NCBI GenBank assembly: GCA_947572385.1
Contig: CANPBX010000012.1
Span: forward strand, 1 to 59,407
Source of the DNA: an uncultured Clostridia bacterium
GTDB lineage: Bacteria > Bacillota > Clostridia > Oscillospirales > Acutalibacteraceae
Reading direction: 5' to 3'
DNA: 59,407 nt
Below the pieces are notes generated by a model, which made no database searches, was not told the origin of the DNA, and was given only the letters and a program-made list of their open reading frames with translations. Both the position numbers and the translations under genes were made by a program. Below are positions 34,063 through 42,470 of the stretch, one piece after another (within the stretch, counting starts at the first letter, position 1; each line of letters opens with the position of its first letter).

Positions 34063-35592
34063 ATGGAATATATCATAGGCGTGGACCTTGGCACCAGCGG
34101 TACAAAGACTGTGCTTTTCGACAGGGAGGGGCATATCGAAGCCAGCGCCACAGTTGAGTACCCCCTATATCAGCCGGAAAACGGCTGGGCTGAGCAGGAC
34201 CCGGAGGACTGGTGGGGGGCGGCGGCCACTACTATCGGACAGGTGATAGCTGAGTCGAGGGTTGACCCCGGGGACATAAAGGGCGTGGGCCTCTCCGGAC
34301 AGATGCACGGCCTTGTTATGTTGGACAGGGAGGGGAGGGTCCTCAGGCGCTCTATAATCTGGTGCGACCAGCGAAGCGGCAGGCAGTGCGAGGAGATAAC
34401 CGGGCGCGTTGGAAGGGAGAGGCTTATAGAGATAACCGCTAACCCGGCCCTTACCGGTTTCACCGCCGCAAAGCTGCTCTGGGTGAGGGAGAATGAGCCG
34501 GAAATCTTCAGCCGGTGTGCCCATATCCTGCTTCCTAAGGATTATGTGCGCTATATGCTCACCGGGACCTTTGCCACAGAGGTCTCCGACGCCTCAGGTA
34601 TGCAGCTTTTAGATGTGCCGAAGCGCCGCTGGAGCGAGGAGGTACTAACGAAGCTGGACATAGACCCGGCGCTTCTCGCTAAAGTCTACGAGTCCCCGGA
34701 GGTAACTGGAGAGGTAACCGCAGAGGCGGCTAAGCTTACGGGATTACGCCCGGGTACACCTGTGGCGGGCGGCGCTGGAGACAATGCGGCTGCTGCTGTA
34801 GGCACAGGGGTGGTACGGGACGGCAAGGCCTTCACGACCCTGGGGACCTCAGGGGTGGTCTTCGCCCATACGGACAAAATATCCATAGACCCCAAGGGGC
34901 GTGTACACACCTTCTGCTGCGCAGTGCCTGGAGCATGGCATGTTATGGGCGTGACCCAGGGAGCGGGGCTCTCTCTCAAGTGGTTTAGAGACAACTTCTG
35001 CTATTCAGAGATAGTATCTGCCCAGGGGCTGTCAATTGACCCCTATGTGCTTTTAGACAGGCAGGCGGAGCTCTCCCCGGTGGGCTGCAACAAGCTTTTC
35101 TACCTGCCCTATCTTATGGGCGAGCGCACTCCCCACCTTGACCCGGACTGCCGTGGGGTATTCTTCGGGCTCTCAGCCATGCATGTGCGCAGCGACCTGC
35201 TGCGGGCCGTGATGGAGGGCGTGGCTTTCTCCCAACGGGACAGCCTGGAGGTACTGAGGGAGATGGGGGTTGCCACAAGCCGGATGCTGGCCTGCGGAGG
35301 CGGCGGTACATCCCCACTCTGGCGGCAGATGCTCTCGGATGTGTACAACTGCCCGGTGCAGACGGTGAAGTCAAAGGAGGGTCCCGCCCTTGGCGCGGCT
35401 ATCCTTGCCGGTGTGGGCGCGGGGCTATACCCGTCGGTACAGGAGGCCTGTGATATGCTTATAGATGTAAATCCGCCGCAGGAGCCCATAGCCGGGAACG
35501 TGGAGAAGTATGAGAAGCTCTATAGAATATACACCGGGCTGTATCCGGCGCTGAAGGCGAATTATAGACAGCTGGCAGAGCTTGAGCTTTAA
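34063..35592 (+). CDS. xylB: Xylulokinase
   Basis: 509 residues. FGGY carbohydrate kinase. IGVDLGTSGTKTVLFD (about 4-19) binds phosphate, SGQMHGLVMLD (about 79) is the xylulokinase signature, and the FGGY C-terminal motif appears as ACGGGGTSPLWRQM (about 411). It phosphorylates D-xylulose for the pentose-phosphate pathway. AAGGAG precedes the ATG. It probably serves pentoses freed by the arabinan and xylan enzymes elsewhere. Confidence 0.93.
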   Translation: MEYIIGVDLGTSGTKTVLFDREGHIEASATVEYPLYQPENGWAEQDPEDWWGAAATTIGQVIAESRVDPGDIKGVGLSGQMHGLVMLDREGRVLRRSIIWCDQRSGRQCEEITGRVGRERLIEITANPALTGFTAAKLLWVRENEPEIFSRCAHILLPKDYVRYMLTGTFATEVSDASGMQLLDVPKRRWSEEVLTKLDIDPALLAKVYESPEVTGEVTAEAAKLTGLRPGTPVAGGAGDNAAAAVGTGVVRDGKAFTTLGTSGVVFAHTDKISIDPKGRVHTFCCAVPGAWHVMGVTQGAGLSLKWFRDNFCYSEIVSAQGLSIDPYVLLDRQAELSPVGCNKLFYLPYLMGERTPHLDPDCRGVFFGLSAMHVRSDLLRAVMEGVAFSQRDSLEVLREMGVATSRMLACGGGGTSPLWRQMLSDVYNCPVQTVKSKEGPALGAAILAGVGAGLYPSVQEACDMLIDVNPPQEPIAGNVEKYEKLYRIYTGLYPALKANYRQLAELEL

Positions 35593-35605
35593 GAGGAGAC
35601 TATTA

Positions 35606-36481
35606 ATGGCGGGTAAGATCATTTTAAGCGCCGACAGCACCTGTGATATGGGTGAGGAGCTGAAGGCCAGGTATAATGTGAGCTACTATCCATTCCATAT
35701 TATCCTGGACGAAAAGGACTACCAGGACAACGTGGATATCACCGTCAAGGAGATATTCGCAGCATATTACGACCGCAAAGCCCTGCCCAGAACGGCGGCT
35801 ATAAATATCGGAGAGTATGTGGACTACTTCAGAGACTGGGTGGATGAGGGGTACGAGGTGATACACCTTAACCTGGGCGGGGCCATATCCAGCGCCCATA
35901 AGAACTGTGTTTTAGCAGCACAGGAGCTCAGGGATTCCGGGGCCCCTGGAAGGGTCTACCCGATCGACAGCTTCAACCTGTCCACAGCCATAGCCCTGCA
36001 GGTGATAGACGCAGGGGACATGATAGCGGCCGGGCTGCCTGCCGCTGAGATAGCAGAGAGGCTCCAGGCAAACCGTGGGAACGTCCACGCCAGCTTTATT
36101 CTGGATACCCTGGATTTTATGAGAGCCGGGGGGCGCTGCTCAACAGTGGCAGCGGTGAGCGCAAACATCCTGAGCCTAAAACCCTGCATAGAGGTAGACA
36201 ATACCGACGGCAGTATGCACGTGGGGAAAAAGTACAGGGGAAACCTCAAAAAGGTGCTCGTGAGCTATGTGAAGGATAAGCTTGCACAGTATCCGAACAT
36301 AAAGCGGGACCATATCTTCATCACATATTCCAGCATAGAGCCGGAGCTGGAGGACCTGGTGCGGGAGACCATACGCTCCTCAATGGACTTTAAGGAGATA
36401 CACTCCACAAAAGCCAGCTGCACCATCGCCAGCCACTGTGGTCCGGGGACCCTGGGAATACTCTTTGAGACGGAGGGCTGA
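35606..36481 (+). CDS. DegV family fatty-acid-binding protein
   Basis: 291 residues. ILSADSTCDM (about 5-14), YPFHIILDEKDYQDN and the central LNLGGAISSAHKN with DTLDFMRAGGRCS (about 170) match DegV proteins, which bind one fatty acid and in some species present it to fatty-acid kinase. ATG at 35606 follows GAGGAG. It lies 13 bases after xylB and 4 bases before a membrane protein. Confidence 0.9.
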   Translation: MAGKIILSADSTCDMGEELKARYNVSYYPFHIILDEKDYQDNVDITVKEIFAAYYDRKALPRTAAINIGEYVDYFRDWVDEGYEVIHLNLGGAISSAHKNCVLAAQELRDSGAPGRVYPIDSFNLSTAIALQVIDAGDMIAAGLPAAEIAERLQANRGNVHASFILDTLDFMRAGGRCSTVAAVSANILSLKPCIEVDNTDGSMHVGKKYRGNLKKVLVSYVKDKLAQYPNIKRDHIFITYSSIEPELEDLVRETIRSSMDFKEIHSTKASCTIASHCGPGTLGILFETEG

Positions 36482-36485
36482 GCCG

Positions 36486-37139
36486 ATGGAAAAATTATTT
36501 GAGCGCTTTCGGGGACAGCAGATGGTAAAACGCACCGCGATCATGCTGATAGCCGTTATGATCATGGGCATGGGAGTGGGCTTCTTCATGCACGCGGCCA
36601 TGGGCTCGGACCCCTTCTCTACCCTGAACCTGGGTGTCAGCTCAAAGCTAAATCTGAGCTTCGGGGTCTGGCAGGCAATATTCAACGCCATACTGCTGAT
36701 AATGATAGTTTTTGTGGACCGCTCCAAGCTTGGCATAGGCACCATAGGCAATATGCTGCTGGTGGGCTTCTCGGCGGACATTATGAGCGGGCTGCTTGCA
36801 AATATCCTGCCCCCTGCCTCTGAGCTGGGGATAATCTCCCGGGTGCTGCTAACGGTTCTGGGGGTGCTCATGCAGCTTGTGGGCTGCTCCTTCTACGTGA
36901 CCTGCGACCTGGGCATGGCCCCCTACGACTGCATAAGCTATATTGTGCCCGAGCGCACCAAGATACCCTTCCGCTGGTGGCGCATACTGATAGATGTGAT
37001 ATGTGTTGGCACCGGCTTTGCCTGCGGGGCCGCAATAGGTATCGGCACGCTGATGATGGCCTTCGGTACAGGGCCGCTGCTGCCAATATTCAACAAGTAT
37101 CTGGCGTCGCCGGTGGTGGGCCGGAAGATGGAGAAATGA
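36486..37139 (+). CDS. YczE/YitT-like integral membrane protein
   Basis: 217 residues with five predicted helices. The phrase MGSDPFSTLNLGVS and later LGMAPYDCISYIVPER are the two half-repeat signatures of the YczE family. Function is unknown; possibly transport or envelope sensing. ATG at 36486 has GGAGGG upstream. Last gene of the xylB operon. Confidence 0.85.
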   Translation: MEKLFERFRGQQMVKRTAIMLIAVMIMGMGVGFFMHAAMGSDPFSTLNLGVSSKLNLSFGVWQAIFNAILLIMIVFVDRSKLGIGTIGNMLLVGFSADIMSGLLANILPPASELGIISRVLLTVLGVLMQLVGCSFYVTCDLGMAPYDCISYIVPERTKIPFRWWRILIDVICVGTGFACGAAIGIGTLMMAFGTGPLLPIFNKYLASPVVGRKMEK

Positions 37140-37163
37140 GCCGTGATTTGTGCAGTTTTACCA

Positions 37164-37193
37164 TTGACTTTTCACGTATAATGGTGGTATAAT
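37164..37193 (+). promoter_or_regulatory. Promoter of the small membrane-protein run
   Basis: TTGACT (37164-37169), 18-bp spacer, extended -10 TGG-TATAAT (37185-37193). Its upstream text TTGACTTTTCAC is identical to that of the pgcA promoter. Confidence 0.8.
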
Positions 37194-37222
37194 ATACATG
37201 CAGATGAAGGGAGGGCTCAAAA

Positions 37223-37351
37223 ATGGGCCGAACAGACAGCCAGTTTAAGGCGTTCATCCGGCTTGCCCCGGATGCTATGAGGGAGCACAGAGATGAGCCC
37301 GTCAAGGCCAGGAAGGCCGCGAAACTGGATAGGATAATCGAGAACCTATAG
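37223..37351 (+). CDS. Small charged protein, 42 residues
   Basis: MGRTDSQFKAFIRLAPDAMR... is basic and helix-prone, ending KAAKLDRIIENL. GGGAGG precedes the ATG, and the gene lies just after a strong promoter. No membrane segment. Not recognised, but the ribosome site, length and codon use support a real gene. Confidence 0.65.
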   Translation: MGRTDSQFKAFIRLAPDAMREHRDEPVKARKAAKLDRIIENL

Positions 37352-37398
37352 AAAACATTGAAGGACTGAACCTATGACACTCAAAGGAGGTCAGGGAT

Positions 37399-37602
37399 AT
37401 GCTAGGGTTAGAAGACATTTTAAACATCATTTTTCATGTGATTATAGCTGTAGTACCTTTCATAGTGGGCGGGCTGCTTATACACCTGGCATTTGGCGGG
37501 AAGAAGGAGAACAAAAAGAAAAACGAGAAACTTTTTGAGACAACGGCCTTTTTGCACACCCTTGACGCCGCCAGGAATGCCCAGCCTCGGAAATTCCGCT
37601 AA
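37399..37602 (+). CDS. Small one-helix membrane protein A
   Basis: 67 residues. One hydrophobic helix (about 8-32), a lysine-rich cluster (KKENKKKNEK) and a tail with ETTAFLHTLDAAR and RKFR. AAAGGAGG upstream. It shares its plan, an N-terminal helix, then a basic patch, then a TT-containing tail ending in Arg, with the next two ORFs, so the three may be diverged copies. Confidence 0.7.
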   Translation: MLGLEDILNIIFHVIIAVVPFIVGGLLIHLAFGGKKENKKKNEKLFETTAFLHTLDAARNAQPRKFR

Positions 37603-37629
37603 AACGAGTAATTAAAGGAGGTCGGGAAC

Positions 37630-37821
37630 ATGACAGGGCTATTATCATTCATTTTCGGAGCGCTGATACTCACCGCTATTATAGCGGCGGGCGCAGTAGT
37701 ACTCTGGCTGGTATACGGCCGTAAAAGGAGAGGCGAGGACAAGGCCATAGGCGGCCTTGAGCAGATGGCTCATTTCAAGGCCACCACCTCCGTGGACGGC
37801 ATGTCCAGGCGCATACGTTGA
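37630..37821 (+). CDS. Small one-helix membrane protein B
   Basis: 63 residues. A helix (about 4-28) ends in YGRKRRGEDK; the tail HFKATTSVDGMSRRIR resembles its neighbours. AAAGGAGG upstream. Second of three similar small proteins; function unknown. Confidence 0.7.
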   Translation: MTGLLSFIFGALILTAIIAAGAVVLWLVYGRKRRGEDKAIGGLEQMAHFKATTSVDGMSRRIR

Positions 37822-37833
37822 GAAGAGGCATAT

Positions 37834-38031
37834 ATGGGCCCCAACACTAATGTGCTCTACAATATCCTGTTCATCGTAGCTGTAGTGGCTGTGGCGCTCG
37901 TATGCTGATATATATTCTACGGCGTAAAGCGGCGCAGAAAGAAGAAGGAGCTGGACGACAAGCTCATGCTCCAGGGCCGTTTTACCACCGGCAATGCACA
38001 TCAGTTCAACAGCCTGGACCGTCGGAGATAG
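37834..38031 (+). pseudogene. Small one-helix membrane protein C, interrupted by in-frame TGA
   Basis: The ORF MGPNTNVLYNILFIVAVVA...C meets TGA at 37906-37908 (codon 25), inside the membrane helix. The same frame then continues YIFYGVKRRRKKKE and ends with RFTTGNAHQFNSLDRRR and TAG. The continuation matches the plan of proteins A and B, so the TGA interrupts a once intact gene, or is read through. TGG (Trp) to TGA is the simplest change. Confidence 0.7.
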
Positions 38032-38052
38032 ATTGTGCACCACAAAAAATCA

Positions 38053-38082
38053 AGGGCAGACCACGGCGGTCTGCCCTATACT
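38053..38082 (+). terminator. Terminator of the small membrane-protein run
   Basis: AGGGCAGACC (38053-38062), 5-base loop, GGTCTGCCCT (38068-38077), then ATACTTTTTAC. Confidence 0.85.
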
Positions 38083-38121
38083 TTTTACTGTGCTATTTTC
38101 AGGGAACCATACTTATAGTAA

Positions 38122-38157
38122 ACGCCCGCCGAAAAGCGTCTGCTTCTCAGCGGGCGT
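38122..38157 (-). terminator. Probable terminator of pgcA
   Basis: ACGCCCGC (38122-38129) and GCGGGCGT (38150-38157) pair. On the minus strand the stem lies about 10 bases after the pgcA stop and is followed by TTTAC. Confidence 0.6.
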
Positions 38158-38167
38158 AAGATTCATT

Positions 38168-39865
38168 TTAGATACCAAGAAGGGCGGGTACAGCGTCCTT
38201 CATCTTCTGTATAACTGCTTCGCTGTCCCCACGGGTGGCGCCCTTGCCGGAGAGGTATATCTTGATCTTCGGCTCGGTTCCGGAGGGACGCACTATCAGC
38301 TTGCAGCCATCCTCCAAACGGTACTCCAGCACGTTGGACTTAGGCAGGTCTATAGCGCCCTCCTTGTCTCCGTAGGACCGGGACTCCTTATAGTCGCTGC
38401 GGCCCGCGACCTTCACACCGGCTATCTCAGCGGGCGGGTCGTTGCGGAGCTTATCCATAATGCCGTTCATGGTCTTCATACCGTCTTCGCCCTCAAAGGC
38501 GAAGTTCATCAGGTCGTTTTTATAGTAGCCGTACTTCTCATAAAGGGCGTTCATAGCGTCCACAAGGGTCATACCCTTGCCCTTATAGTAGGCAGCCATC
38601 TGGCAGATCAACATACTGCCGTCAACGGCGTCCTTATCACGCACATAGCCGCCGGAGAGATATCCGTAGCTCTCCTCAAAGCCCAGCAGATAGCTATCGG
38701 CATTGCCCTCCTTCTCCTCAAGCTCGGCAATAATGTCGCCGATATATTTAAACCCGGTGAGGCATCGCCTGAGCTCCACGCCGTGATCTCTGGCAATGGG
38801 GTCCACCATGTCGGTGCTCACAATGGTGGTGACGGCTACAGGATGGGCGGGAAGCTTGCCCTGCTCCTTCTTCACCCGGGCAATGAAATCCAAGAGCATG
38901 ATGCCGACCTCGTTGCCGGTCATAAGCACGTACTCACCATTTTGATCGACAGCGATACCAACGCGGTCACAGTCGGGGTCGGTGGCTAAGAGCAGGTCGG
39001 GCTGGACCTTTTCGCAGAGCTCCAGGCCCTTCTGCAGCGCCTCGCGTATCTCGGGATTGGGATAGGGGCAGGTGGGGAAGTTGCCGTCAGGCTGCTCCTG
39101 CTCAGGGACGACAGATACGTCTTTTACGCCGATCTTGTCTAAGATGCGCTTGACGCACATAAGGCCGGAGCCGTTAAGAGGCGTATACACCAGCTTCAGG
39201 TTGGAGGCGTCCACTGAGAGGTTTTCAGCGTATACGCTGTCGATAAACGCGTCCACGGTCTCTCCGCCGATATACTCAATAAGCCCTTTCTCTATGCCCT
39301 CCTGGAAATCCATCTTCTTAACGCCGGTGAATATGTCCAGGGAATTTATCTCGTTCATAATGCCGTCGGCCATATCTGCCGTGACCTGGCAGCCGTCGGA
39401 GCCGTAGGCCTTATAGCCGTTGTACTTTGCGGGGTTATGGCTGGCAGTAACGCAGATACCCGCGTCGCACTTCAGGTGCCGCACGGCAAAGCTCAGGGCC
39501 GGGGTAGGCATAAGCTGTGGGTACAGGTACGCCTTTATGCCGTTGGCGGCAAGCACGGCGGCTGACTGCTGGGCAAAGGCAACTCCCTTTATCCGGCTGT
39601 CGTGGGCAATGGCTACGGACTGGGGCTTGCCGCCGGCATGCTCCAAAAGATAGTTTGCCATGCCCTGGGTGGCCTTGCGCACGGTATAGACATTCATACG
39701 GTTGGTGCCGGCACCGATTACGCCTCTAAGCCCGCCGGTGCCGAACTCCAGGTCCCTGTAAAAACGGTCGTTTATCTCCTCGGGCTTATCCTTCACGGAC
39801 TCCAGCTCGGCGGTGAGGTCCTTGTCGTCAAGGTCCATACCGAGCCATCTCTCAAACTCTGTCAT
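38168..39865 (-). CDS. pgcA: Phosphoglucomutase, PgcA type
   Basis: 565 residues. It interconverts glucose 1- and 6-phosphate. Phosphoserine loop VTASHNPAKYNGYK (about 140), metal loop ATDPDCDRVG (about 300), sugar loop GFEESYGYLSG (about 402) and a phosphate-binding RPSGTEPKIK near the end. ATG at 39865 (MTEFERWL) is preferred over an upstream start lacking a ribosome site. Confidence 0.93.
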   Translation of the reverse strand: MTEFERWLGMDLDDKDLTAELESVKDKPEEINDRFYRDLEFGTGGLRGVIGAGTNRMNVYTVRKATQGMANYLLEHAGGKPQSVAIAHDSRIKGVAFAQQSAAVLAANGIKAYLYPQLMPTPALSFAVRHLKCDAGICVTASHNPAKYNGYKAYGSDGCQVTADMADGIMNEINSLDIFTGVKKMDFQEGIEKGLIEYIGGETVDAFIDSVYAENLSVDASNLKLVYTPLNGSGLMCVKRILDKIGVKDVSVVPEQEQPDGNFPTCPYPNPEIREALQKGLELCEKVQPDLLLATDPDCDRVGIAVDQNGEYVLMTGNEVGIMLLDFIARVKKEQGKLPAHPVAVTTIVSTDMVDPIARDHGVELRRCLTGFKYIGDIIAELEEKEGNADSYLLGFEESYGYLSGGYVRDKDAVDGSMLICQMAAYYKGKGMTLVDAMNALYEKYGYYKNDLMNFAFEGEDGMKTMNGIMDKLRNDPPAEIAGVKVAGRSDYKESRSYGDKEGAIDLPKSNVLEYRLEDGCKLIVRPSGTEPKIKIYLSGKGATRGDSEAVIQKMKDAVPALLGI

Positions 39866-39928
39866 GCTGAATCGTCCCTTTCTCCCCGGCAGGCGCATAC
39901 AAAGGCTTTTCGCCGGTTATTTACTATA

Positions 39929-39957
39929 AGATTACCATTTTTTTGGTGAAAAGTCAA
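39929..39957 (-). promoter_or_regulatory. Promoter of pgcA
   Basis: TTGACT (39957-39952), 17-bp spacer ending TGG, TAATCT (39934-39929) on the minus strand. Bases 39958-40020 are AT-rich with no gene seen. Confidence 0.7.
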
Positions 39958-40020
39958 CAGCGAAGTGTAAACAATATGCCAATATATATACATGTTAGTG
40001 TATACAAAAATAATATATTC

Positions 40021-40749
40021 CTACATTACAAATCCGCCGTTTACCCCCAGCACCTGTCCCGTGACAAACTCAGCCCCGGCAAGGTACACTGCAGCTCTGG
40101 CTACATCCTCAGGGGAGCCTATGCGCATAAGTGGGGTCTCCTCCCTTAGAGCCTCAATGTCTCTGTCTGATAGGTGAGAGTTCATAGGCGTGTCTATCAC
40201 CCCGGGGGATATGCAGTTGACCCTGATGCCGGAGGGGCCCTCCTCCATAGCCAGCGCCTGGGTGAGCCCTATTACAGCGGCCTTTGAAGCCGAGTATGCC
40301 GCCTCGCAGGCAGCGCCCTGCTGGCCCCATATTGAACTGATGTTTATTATGCACCCGGATTTATCCTTTATCATAGGCGGCAGAGCTCTCCGGCAGCATA
40401 AAAACATGCTGGTGAGATTTACGTCCATAACCTGCTGCCACCGTGAAAGGGTCATATCCGTGAAAAGCCCCTGCCAGGACATCCCGGCGTTGTTCACCAG
40501 CACGGACACCTTACCGAGCGAGCTTTCACACTCTCTAAACAGCCTCTCCACCTGGGCCTCATCAGTGAGGTCCGCCCCAAAAGCCTCTGCTGTGCCGCCC
40601 TGTTTGACTATGAGCTTAGCCGTCTTTATAGCAGGCTCACTGTGTGCGTTATAGTGCAGGGCGACCCGGCAGCCGGCCTGCCCGAAGGCAAGGGCAATAG
40701 CCCTGCCGATGCCCCCGGAGGCCCCGGTCACAAGGACAGTACCGCTCAT
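40021..40749 (-). CDS. Short-chain dehydrogenase, YmfI-like
   Basis: 242 residues. NAD(P)-binding TGASGGIGRAIA (about 8-19), NNAGMSWQG (about 89), Ser in NISSIWG and catalytic YSASK (about 155). The NISSIWGQQGAACE phrase is typical of YmfI, the EF-P 5-aminopentanone reductase, more than of FabG, whose gene is already in the fab operon. It overlaps rsmE by 4 bases. Role is inferred. Confidence 0.8.
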   Translation of the reverse strand: MSGTVLVTGASGGIGRAIALAFGQAGCRVALHYNAHSEPAIKTAKLIVKQGGTAEAFGADLTDEAQVERLFRECESSLGKVSVLVNNAGMSWQGLFTDMTLSRWQQVMDVNLTSMFLCCRRALPPMIKDKSGCIINISSIWGQQGAACEAAYSASKAAVIGLTQALAMEEGPSGIRVNCISPGVIDTPMNSHLSDRDIEALREETPLMRIGSPEDVARAAVYLAGAEFVTGQVLGVNGGFVM

Positions 40750-41474
40750 AACTCCATGTCCCCTTTCTCGTAGAATATGGCGGCAAGGGCCGCAATGGGA
40801 GCTGTCTCCGTGCGAAGTATCCTGGGGCCGAGGCTGGCGATCCTGGCCCCCAAGTTTTCAGCAAGGGCAGCTTCCTCCTCGGAGAAACCGCCCTCTGGCC
40901 CTACGAACAGGAACAGCCTGTCCCCGGTATTTTCAAGACACCCGCGCAGACCGTTGGCAGCCCGCTCATAGAGGAACAGCACGTCCCCCTCTGCCCTCGC
41001 CCTTTCCAGCGCAGGCCCTAACCCCGCAGGCTCCAGCACCTTAGGGACTATCCCCCTGCCGCTCTGCATGGCGGCTTCAAGCGCTATCTTCTGCAGGCGG
41101 GCAAGCTTTTTCTCCCGGGATTTTTGTTCCCACTTTGCCACACAGTACCGGCTCTCAACAGGCCAGAGCTCATAGGCCCCCAGCTCCACGGCCTTCTGAA
41201 CTACTGTCTCTAGCTTGTCACCCTTAGGCAGGCACTGGCAGACGGTTATTTTAACCCGGGGCTCCCCCCGGCTTATGACAGCTTTGCCCACATCCAAAAG
41301 AAGACTTTCACCGGTATTCTCCAGGACGGTGCAGATATAATCAGACCCCCTTCCGTCGCAGAGGGTGACTTTCTCCCCGGGCCTAAGGCGCAGGGCCTTG
41401 GCCCCATGACGTCCGGGCTCTCCTGATAGCAGGTATTCTCCTGATGGGGCGTCCTGTATAAAAAACCTTGGCAT
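40746..41474 (-). CDS. rsmE: 16S rRNA m3U1498 methyltransferase RsmE
   Basis: 242 residues. N-terminal PUA-like domain and C-terminal SPOUT knot. Signatures are EKVTLCDGRG (about 34), KGDKLETVVQKAVELG (about 84) and FVGPEGGFSEEE with SLGPRILRTETA (about 195-225), which bind S-adenosylmethionine. Normal length. It sits 4 bases after pyrE. Confidence 0.94.
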   Translation of the reverse strand: MPRFFIQDAPSGEYLLSGEPGRHGAKALRLRPGEKVTLCDGRGSDYICTVLENTGESLLLDVGKAVISRGEPRVKITVCQCLPKGDKLETVVQKAVELGAYELWPVESRYCVAKWEQKSREKKLARLQKIALEAAMQSGRGIVPKVLEPAGLGPALERARAEGDVLFLYERAANGLRGCLENTGDRLFLFVGPEGGFSEEEAALAENLGARIASLGPRILRTETAPIAALAAIFYEKGDMEL

Positions 41475-41478
41475 ATAT

Positions 41479-42141
41479 TTATCTCAATATGCAGTAACGG
41501 TCCATATAGCCCTCCATTGCCTTGCAGAGGGCAGGGTCGCCGTTCTCCTTAAGATAGTCGTATACGTCCAGAACGGTGACGATGGGATGCACCTTTGCGC
41601 CAAACTCTTCCTCGACCTCCATTATGGCGGTCTTGCCAGGTGTCTGGCCTACCTCGCAGCGGTCCACGCTGATGAAAATATCCGGCACGGTAATGTCCCC
41701 GCAGGCCTTCAGTATGGACATGCTCTCCCTAACAGCTGTTCCGGCGGTGATAACGTCCTCGATGATTATGACCCTGTCGCCGCTCTTAGGCTTATAGCCT
41801 ACGGTGCTGCCACCCTCGCCGTGGTCTTTTGCCTCCTTGCGGTTGAAAAAGTAGGGCTTATCAATGCCGTGCTCCAGCCAGAGGGAAGATGCACAGGCCG
41901 CCGCCAAAGGTATTCCCTTATAAGCAGGGCCAAACATGGCGTCGAACTCCCCACCCACAGTGTCTGCCACCATGGCAGCATAATACTCCCCGAGCCGCGA
42001 TAACTGGGCCCCGGTGCGATACATACCGGTATTGACAAAATACTGGGTATTCCTCCCGGACTTTGTGACAAACTCCCCGAAGCGCAATACGTCGGCAGAG
42101 AGCATGAACTGGATGAATTCTCTTTTCTTTTCAGTTAGCAT
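41479..42141 (-). CDS. pyrE: Orotate phosphoribosyltransferase
   Basis: 220 residues. Makes orotidine monophosphate from orotate and PRPP. The PRPP-binding loop VIIIEDVITAGTAVRES (about 122-138) and FGPAYKGIPLA (about 77) are diagnostic. ATG at 42141 follows AAAGGAG with 10-base spacing; a longer TTG reading would place the ribosome site inside the gene. Confidence 0.95.
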   Translation of the reverse strand: MLTEKKREFIQFMLSADVLRFGEFVTKSGRNTQYFVNTGMYRTGAQLSRLGEYYAAMVADTVGGEFDAMFGPAYKGIPLAAACASSLWLEHGIDKPYFFNRKEAKDHGEGGSTVGYKPKSGDRVIIIEDVITAGTAVRESMSILKACGDITVPDIFISVDRCEVGQTPGKTAIMEVEEEFGAKVHPIVTVLDVYDYLKENGDPALCKAMEGYMDRYCILR

Positions 42142-42248
42142 TTGAGTTTGGCTCCTTTGCAAAAATATGATAGAAAATGTCGAACGGACTGTTGTATAAT
42201 AGTAATGGTTACCCCCTATACATACTAAGCAGGGGAGGTGGACCCCTT

Positions 42249-42335
42249 ACGACACTCTGCGACTTCATATTGAGCATATTGGCTGGGACTCTTGCGTACT
42301 ATATATGCCAGTGGCTCAACGCCTATAAAGGGTAA
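42249..42335 (+). CDS. Tiny hydrophobic peptide ORF with ACG where a start is expected
   Basis: A frame of 28 residues reads TLCDFILSILAGTLAYYICQ then WLNAYKG. It resembles small single-helix, type-I-toxin-like peptides common in Clostridia. A TATAAT (42195-42200) and AGGGGAGG (42231-42238) precede it and a strong terminator follows, so the unit looks like a gene. The codon 10 bases after the ribosome site is ACG, not ATG. It may be decayed, use a rare start, or begin at TTG 42270. Confidence 0.4.
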   Translation, partial: TTLCDFILSILAGTLAYYICQWLNAYKG

Positions 42336-42348
42336 GTGACCTAAGAAC

Positions 42349-42382
42349 AAAGGCCAGGGAAGATACCGCTTCCCTGGCCTTT
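42349..42382 (+). terminator. Strong terminator after the tiny hydrophobic ORF
   Basis: Perfect 14-bp stem AAAGGCCAGGGAAG / CTTCCCTGGCCTTT with a 6-base loop, then TGTGTTTTGG. The methyltransferase gene begins to converge at 42471; nothing else was seen in 42383-42470. Confidence 0.88.
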
Positions 42383-42470
42383 GTGTTTTGGTGAGCACTT
42401 ATGGCCCTCTGTGTTTGGTCAATGCAATTATACCACATATATCGGGAAAATGCAAGGTACATTTCGCCGC

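Noticed and set aside
37906-37908. TGA in the small membrane protein as a selenocysteine codon
   Set aside because: No convincing SECIS hairpin follows, the site is inside a membrane helix rather than a redox motif, and Cys already precedes it. Nonsense change or Trp is simpler.
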